Positions 5,155 through 8,951 of a stretch of 8,951 bases of DNA are shown here, in pieces. This stretch comes from Eubacteriaceae bacterium UBA1433 (GTDB lineage Bacteria; Bacillota; Clostridia; Eubacteriales; UBA1433): contig DCTT01000026.1 in the NCBI GenBank assembly GCA_002329295.1, positions 95,390 through 104,340 on the forward strand, in the 5' to 3' direction. Both the position numbers and the translations under genes were made by a program. The notes under the pieces were generated by a model. It did not search any database. It saw only the letters and a list, made by a program, of their open reading frames with translations, and was not told the DNA's origin. Numbering within the stretch: position 1 is the first letter of the stretch; each line of letters begins with the position of its first letter.

Positions 5155-6588
5155 TTAAAAAACTTTGTTTGATGCTTCATAAATCCTGCGTTTTTTATGA
5201 ATCACTTCATGAATATGCTGTATGTAAAAATCGATTTCCTGACAACCATCTACTCGCCTGATACGGTGCGTGTTTTTTTCACAAATCTTTCCCACCGCTC
5301 CCGCTCCCAAGGCAATGATATTCACCCGGTCGGAAAGAACGGATATATTATAAATCCCTTCTGTCCCTTCTTTGCAAAATCCCGTATTTTCGCCCCCTGA
5401 TACAGCATGTTTTTGCCGATACAAATAATAGGGAACATAACCCTTTTTCTTCAACAAACCGTATGCGCTGTCAAATCCTGTAAAATGCTCCCTCTCACGC
5501 CGCATTTTGTTTTCAAAATCCTTTGCTTTTTTCTTATAAGCCAACGTGTGCAGTGTAATGTTTTCCGGTTGTAAAGATATGACTTGCTCAAGTGAATCAT
5601 AAAACATCGATTCATTTTCCCCCTCGAGTCCGTAAATCAAATCCACGTTCATAGCAAACGAATACTTTCTTGCCAATGCATAAGCATGAAGAAATTCTTC
5701 TTTTGTCAGCCCTCTGCCTATGGATTGCAGTGTTTCATTGTGCATGCTTTGTGCATTGATGCAGATGCGACTCATGCCGCCCTCTTTCATCGCCTCCAAT
5801 TTTTCAACGGTTATACAGTCCGCTCTTCCTGCCTCAAAGGTAGCTTCGCGCATTTTGCCTGTATCAAAATATTGCACAAGTTCAAAAAGCAGCTTCTCTA
5901 TCATGTCTGCATCAAGCAGCGCCGGCGTTCCCCCGCCAATATACAAAGAATCCACCAAAATGTTTTTGTTTGAAAAATATGCTCCTATTGCACGAATTTC
6001 TTGCAAAAGCGCATTGAGATATTGCGCAATATAATATTGATCCGTGCTCTGTTTGGAGATAAAAGAGCAATACTTGCAGCGATGGGGGCAAATCGGGATA
6101 TGCACATATAGCGCGACAGCATTTTTCGGCATGTTTTGCAGACAATTGTTTTCTGTTTTGGCAAGAGACAGACACAGTTTCGCTTTTTCCGCGTCAACAA
6201 ATCGCCTGTCTGTGTATTCGGCAATAATTTGTTCGTCGGCAACACCGCTTTTCATTAATCTTGAAGCAATTTTTACCGGACGAACCCCCGTAAGAATTCC
6301 CCAGGACAATATATACCCGTACGCTTCACTGATGACCTCATAGACAGCCTGTTCTATTTCGATACTTCTTTGTTCCTCTTTACATGAAAAACTTTTTTCT
6401 TTTATCCATTCTTCCTTAGCATTTTCAAGGCGAATTGATATTTTGTCCTGCAAAATCTCAACAAAAAGCGCCAAATCCATTTCTTGCGTTCGACAGGCGA
6501 CAAACTCTGCCGACAAAAAAAACGCATAGATAATATTCTTGATTTGACGCTCATAATCTGTTTTGGACAATTGCAGAAAAATATTCAT
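5155..6588 (-). CDS. hemZ: HemZ-type radical SAM protein (coproporphyrinogen dehydrogenase-like)
   Basis: The protein has 477 residues, the usual length for HemZ. Residues 1-155 are the family-specific N-terminal region (ILTGVRPVKIASRLM at 98-112). The radical-SAM core begins at 158 with CPHRCKYCSF: Cys 167, 171 and 174 bind the 4Fe-4S cluster. GGGTP (218-222) binds SAM, EAGRAD (252-257) follows, and the C-terminal half keeps the signature YYLYRQK ... GENTGFC (387-405). The annotated reaction is oxygen-independent conversion of coproporphyrinogen III, but the physiological role of HemZ, as opposed to HemN and HemW, is uncertain, and no other haem gene is in this window. ATG 6588 lies 11 bases after the hydrolase stop without a clear Shine-Dalgarno, so translation is probably coupled. 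Some normally strict stretches differ (LIYGLEGE at 317-324 where LIIGLPGE is usual). Last gene of the relA operon. Confidence 0.9.
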   Translation of the reverse strand: MNIFLQLSKTDYERQIKNIIYAFFLSAEFVACRTQEMDLALFVEILQDKISIRLENAKEEWIKEKSFSCKEEQRSIEIEQAVYEVISEAYGYILSWGILTGVRPVKIASRLMKSGVADEQIIAEYTDRRFVDAEKAKLCLSLAKTENNCLQNMPKNAVALYVHIPICPHRCKYCSFISKQSTDQYYIAQYLNALLQEIRAIGAYFSNKNILVDSLYIGGGTPALLDADMIEKLLFELVQYFDTGKMREATFEAGRADCITVEKLEAMKEGGMSRICINAQSMHNETLQSIGRGLTKEEFLHAYALARKYSFAMNVDLIYGLEGENESMFYDSLEQVISLQPENITLHTLAYKKKAKDFENKMRREREHFTGFDSAYGLLKKKGYVPYYLYRQKHAVSGGENTGFCKEGTEGIYNISVLSDRVNIIALGAGAVGKICEKNTHRIRRVDGCQEIDFYIQHIHEVIHKKRRIYEASNKVF

Positions 6589-6599
6589 TGTAACAGCAA

Positions 6600-7223
6600 T
6601 CAGAGGGGTACCACAGCATTATTCATTTTTTCGAACCCGATCGTCGTTTCGCTTCCATGTCCCGGATACACCACAGTATCGTCAGGCAGTTTATAAAGTT
6701 TTTCTCGAATGGACTGTACGATTTCTTTATAATTGCCGCCGGGAAAATCTGTCCTGCCGATTGTACCGTAAAACAGCGTATCTCCGCTAAACAAATATCC
6801 GGGCGTATAGAGGCAAATGCCTCCCTTTGTATGTCCCGGCGTGTGGATTATCTCAAAGGACAGGTTGCCCACTTTCAGATTGTCTCCTTCCTGGAGTGTC
6901 CCGTCTTCTTTACAAGGTTCGTGTTTGGCGCCAAAGATCATTGCACCGTTGAAAAGTGAACTCTGCAAACACTTTCGTTCCTTTTCGTGAATATATACTT
7001 GTCCTTGCGTGTAGTCCTTCGTCTGCTTGGTCGCTGAAATGTGGTCGTGATGCCCGTGTGTGCAGACAATGAATTTGATATGCAAACCGCTTCGATCAAT
7101 CATTTCTCTGATGCGCTCAAAATTTCCGCCGGGATCAATAATCATCCCTTCCTTTGTCTCTTCACAGCCTACAAGGTAGCAATTTGTCATATAATTTGAA
7201 ACGATCGCACTGTTTAAATACAT
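6600..7223 (-). CDS. MBL-fold metallo-hydrolase, glyoxalase II-like (GloC/YcbL type)
   Basis: The 207-residue single-domain metallo-beta-lactamase-fold protein has the complete metal-site set: THGHHDH at 55-61 (His56, His58, Asp60, His61), His131 in TPGHT, Asp148 in SGDTLF, and His189 in PGHG. NYMTNCYLVG (10-19) and GRTDFPGG (156-163) place it with the short hydroxyacylglutathione-hydrolase-like proteins, which lack the C-terminal substrate domain of classical glyoxalase II. The likely reaction is hydrolysis of a thioester, but the true substrate in low-glutathione anaerobes is unknown. ATG 7223 has an AAGGAG seven bases upstream, which overlaps the dtd stop codon (TAAGGAG). The 11-base gaps on both sides put it in the relA-dtd-hemZ operon, a conserved clostridial position. 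Confidence 0.92.
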   Translation of the reverse strand: MYLNSAIVSNYMTNCYLVGCEETKEGMIIDPGGNFERIREMIDRSGLHIKFIVCTHGHHDHISATKQTKDYTQGQVYIHEKERKCLQSSLFNGAMIFGAKHEPCKEDGTLQEGDNLKVGNLSFEIIHTPGHTKGGICLYTPGYLFSGDTLFYGTIGRTDFPGGNYKEIVQSIREKLYKLPDDTVVYPGHGSETTIGFEKMNNAVVPL

Positions 7224-7234
7224 CCTTTTTCTCC

Positions 7235-7690
7235 TTATTTTTTGATAAATTCCGCGCTGTCAAGCACAATGGTTACCGGCCCGTCATTGGCAATATGCAC
7301 TTTCATATCGGCAGCAAAGATGCCTTCTTCAACAACGATACTTTCCTTGCGCATTAGCACAATAAATTCTTCGTAAAGTTGCTTTGCTATCTGTGGCTCT
7401 GCCGCCTGAATAAAAGAAGGCCGATTGCCTTTTTTACAGTCCGCCAAAAGCGTAAACTGCGAAATAACCAACGCGCTGCCTCCCACATCTTTTATCGATA
7501 AATTCATCTTTCCTTCTTCATCTTCAAAAATGCGCATATTGGCGATTTTTTTTGCCAGAAAAGCCGCATCTTCCAAAGTGTCTCCTGTCTTTACGCCCAA
7601 TAAAATCATTAGCCCTTGCGCAATTTCTCCCTGTATATTCCCATTTATTTCCACCCTGGAGGCAGACACTCGTTGAATTACTGTAACCAT
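7235..7690 (-). CDS. dtd: D-aminoacyl-tRNA deacylase
   Basis: The 151-residue protein is full length for DTD1. It hydrolyses D-amino acids (and mischarged Gly) from tRNA and so protects translation. SQFTL at 77-81 carries the catalytic-site Thr80; NRPSF (89-93) and the Gly-cisPro motif in NDGPVT (135-140, Gly137-Pro138), which excludes L-amino acids, are intact. The N-terminus MVTVIQRVSASRVEI is typical. ATG 7690 has a GAGGA about six bases upstream that overlaps the relA stop TGA; the gap to relA is 7 bases. Pairing with relA is very common across Firmicutes and fits co-transcription. Confidence 0.97.
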   Translation of the reverse strand: MVTVIQRVSASRVEINGNIQGEIAQGLMILLGVKTGDTLEDAAFLAKKIANMRIFEDEEGKMNLSIKDVGGSALVISQFTLLADCKKGNRPSFIQAAEPQIAKQLYEEFIVLMRKESIVVEEGIFAADMKVHIANDGPVTIVLDSAEFIKK

Positions 7691-7697
7691 ATTTTCC

Positions 7698-8951
7698 TCA
7701 CAGTCGTGTGATTTTAAGCACGTTTTTCAAATTCCTGATTTTTGAAATAATTTCATTCAATTCTTTTTTGCTTTTTACTTCGAGTACCACGTCATATAGC
7801 GCCACATTGTGTTCAATACTTTTCGCATTGAGAGATTGTACATAAATTTTTTCATCCGAAAAAATTCTCGCAAGATCGCTCAGTGCTCCCGCATCATCCA
7901 TGGTTTCTACCAATATTTTTGCCAAAAAAGTTGCATTTTCGGTTTGTTGCCACTCCACTTGAATCAGTCTCTCTTCATCTTGCATGTTCAGTACGTTTGC
8001 ACAATCCATACGGTGCACGGTAACACCGCGCCCTCTTGTAATAAATCCAATGGCTTCGTCTCCGGGCACAGGGTTACAGCATTTTGCAATCCGTACTGCC
8101 ATGTTTGAAAACCCGCCGATTTTAATGGCTTTTTCTGCAGCATTTTTGCCTTTTCCTATAGTAGATTTGATTGTTTTTTCTTTCTGCGGAAAATCTTCCG
8201 GGAAGTCGCTGATAATTTTTCGCAAAATTTGTCCGGCTTTGATGCCGCCATAACCGATCGCCGAATGCATTTCCGTCAAATTCGGGTATCCGTATCTTTC
8301 TAAAACATAATCCCAAAACTTTGTCTGGTTAAATTTTTCATACTGGTAACCCAGGCGCTTTATTTCTGCCTCAAGCATCTCTTTGCCTTTGACAATATTT
8401 TCTTCCCGATCCGCCTTTTTAAACCAGTTCTTAATTTTATTGCGCGCATTGGAGCTCTGCACGATTTTAATCCAATCGCGGCTCGGCCCTTTGGAGTTTG
8501 GCGAAGTAAGAATTTCTACAATATCGCCGTTTTTTAGACGATAGGATACAGGAACAATCTTGCCGTTTATTTTTGCCCCTACACACTTGTGCCCAATATC
8601 TGAATGGATTCGGTAAGCAAAATCCAACGGGCAGGAACCTGCCGGCAGGTTTTTTACATCTCCTTGAGGCGTAAAAACATAAACTTCATCGGCAAACAAA
8701 TCTCCCTTAACCATCTCCAAAAGAGCACCGGAGTCGTCTACTTCATTATTCCATTCCATAACCTGTCTCAGCCAAGCCAATTTCTCATTAAAACTGTCTT
8801 TTTCTACTTTGCCCTTCGCACCTTCCTTATATTTCCAATGCGCCGCAATACCGAACTCTGCTATTTTATGCATTTCTACCGTTCTTATCTGTATTTCGAA
8901 CGGACGTCCGCTGTGCCCTATTACCGTAGTATGAAGCGACTGATACATATT
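7698..8951 (-). CDS. relA: RelA/SpoT-family (p)ppGpp synthetase/hydrolase, C-terminal part
   Basis: 417 codons are visible; the frame is open to the right edge, so the hydrolase domain and most of the synthetase domain lie outside. Numbering from the edge, residues 1-42 are the end of the synthetase domain (NMYQSLHTTV and QIRTVEMHKIAEFGIAAHWKYK). A TGS domain covers about 85-149 (VYVFTPQGDVKNLPAG, FAYRIHSDIGHKCVGAKING). A helical region follows, then the conserved-cysteine/zinc-finger region (AKCCNPVPGDE at 289-299 with HRMDC at 313-317) and a C-terminal ACT domain from about 341 to 417. This is the regulatory half that docks on the ribosome and senses uncharged tRNA in long RSH proteins. Whether the enzyme is bifunctional cannot be judged here. 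An internal ATG at 8948 is not the start: the preceding codon fits the conserved PNMYQSLHTT motif. Confidence 0.96.
   Translation of the reverse strand, partial: NMYQSLHTTVIGHSGRPFEIQIRTVEMHKIAEFGIAAHWKYKEGAKGKVEKDSFNEKLAWLRQVMEWNNEVDDSGALLEMVKGDLFADEVYVFTPQGDVKNLPAGSCPLDFAYRIHSDIGHKCVGAKINGKIVPVSYRLKNGDIVEILTSPNSKGPSRDWIKIVQSSNARNKIKNWFKKADREENIVKGKEMLEAEIKRLGYQYEKFNQTKFWDYVLERYGYPNLTEMHSAIGYGGIKAGQILRKIISDFPEDFPQKEKTIKSTIGKGKNAAEKAIKIGGFSNMAVRIAKCCNPVPGDEAIGFITRGRGVTVHRMDCANVLNMQDEERLIQVEWQQTENATFLAKILVETMDDAGALSDLARIFSDEKIYVQSLNAKSIEHNVALYDVVLEVKSKKELNEIISKIRNLKNVLKITRL

Noticed and set aside
1..8951. CRISPR arrays, insertion sequences, prophage or defence genes
   Set aside because: No repeated units, terminal inverted repeats, transposase or defence-type domains found; all genes are core functions with uniform composition.

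Overview
The window looks like chromosomal core sequence from a low-GC, anaerobic Firmicute, most likely a clostridial lineage. The reasons are the AT-rich codon use, the gene order relA-dtd-metallo-hydrolase-hemZ-hisS-aspS (from memory, a common clostridial arrangement), a T-box leader, strong AGGAGG-type ribosome sites, and two radical-SAM proteins. All eight genes lie on the minus strand, so the transcription order runs from high to low coordinates. I see no mobile element, CRISPR array, tRNA or rRNA.

Region A (8951 to 5155) holds four closely packed genes: the C-terminal part of a RelA/SpoT (p)ppGpp enzyme, the D-aminoacyl-tRNA deacylase dtd, a small glyoxalase-II-like metallo-beta-lactamase-fold hydrolase, and hemZ. 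Intergenic gaps are 7, 11 and 11 bases. Two of the ribosome sites are built over the preceding stop codon, so this reads as one operon whose promoter lies off the right edge.

Region B (5154 to 4727) is non-coding. It has about 134 bases with no convincing feature, then a near-consensus sigma-A promoter (TTGACT, 17 bases, TATAAT), then a complete T-box riboswitch of about 235 bases with mutually exclusive antiterminator and terminator. By structural register its specifier reads AAC (Asn), overlapping a CAC (His) triplet as AACAC. The genes it controls are hisS and aspS.

Region C (4726 to 1241) is the T-box-controlled operon hisS-aspS-rseC-like. Its genes overlap by 4 and about 8-11 bases, and it ends in a hairpin terminator that overlaps the last stop codon.

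Region D (1240 to 1) is a separate unit. An extended -10 promoter, overlapped by a TGTGAT/ATCACA dyad, drives a PDZ/radical-SAM/DUF512 protein that runs off the left edge.

The theme of regions A to C is translation quality and amino-acid starvation: ppGpp synthesis, removal of D-amino acids from tRNA, and tRNA charging sensed by the T-box. The point most worth following up is the Asn-type, possibly two-codon, specifier in front of hisS-aspS. It would make sense if this AspRS also charges tRNA-Asn (indirect Asn-tRNA synthesis).
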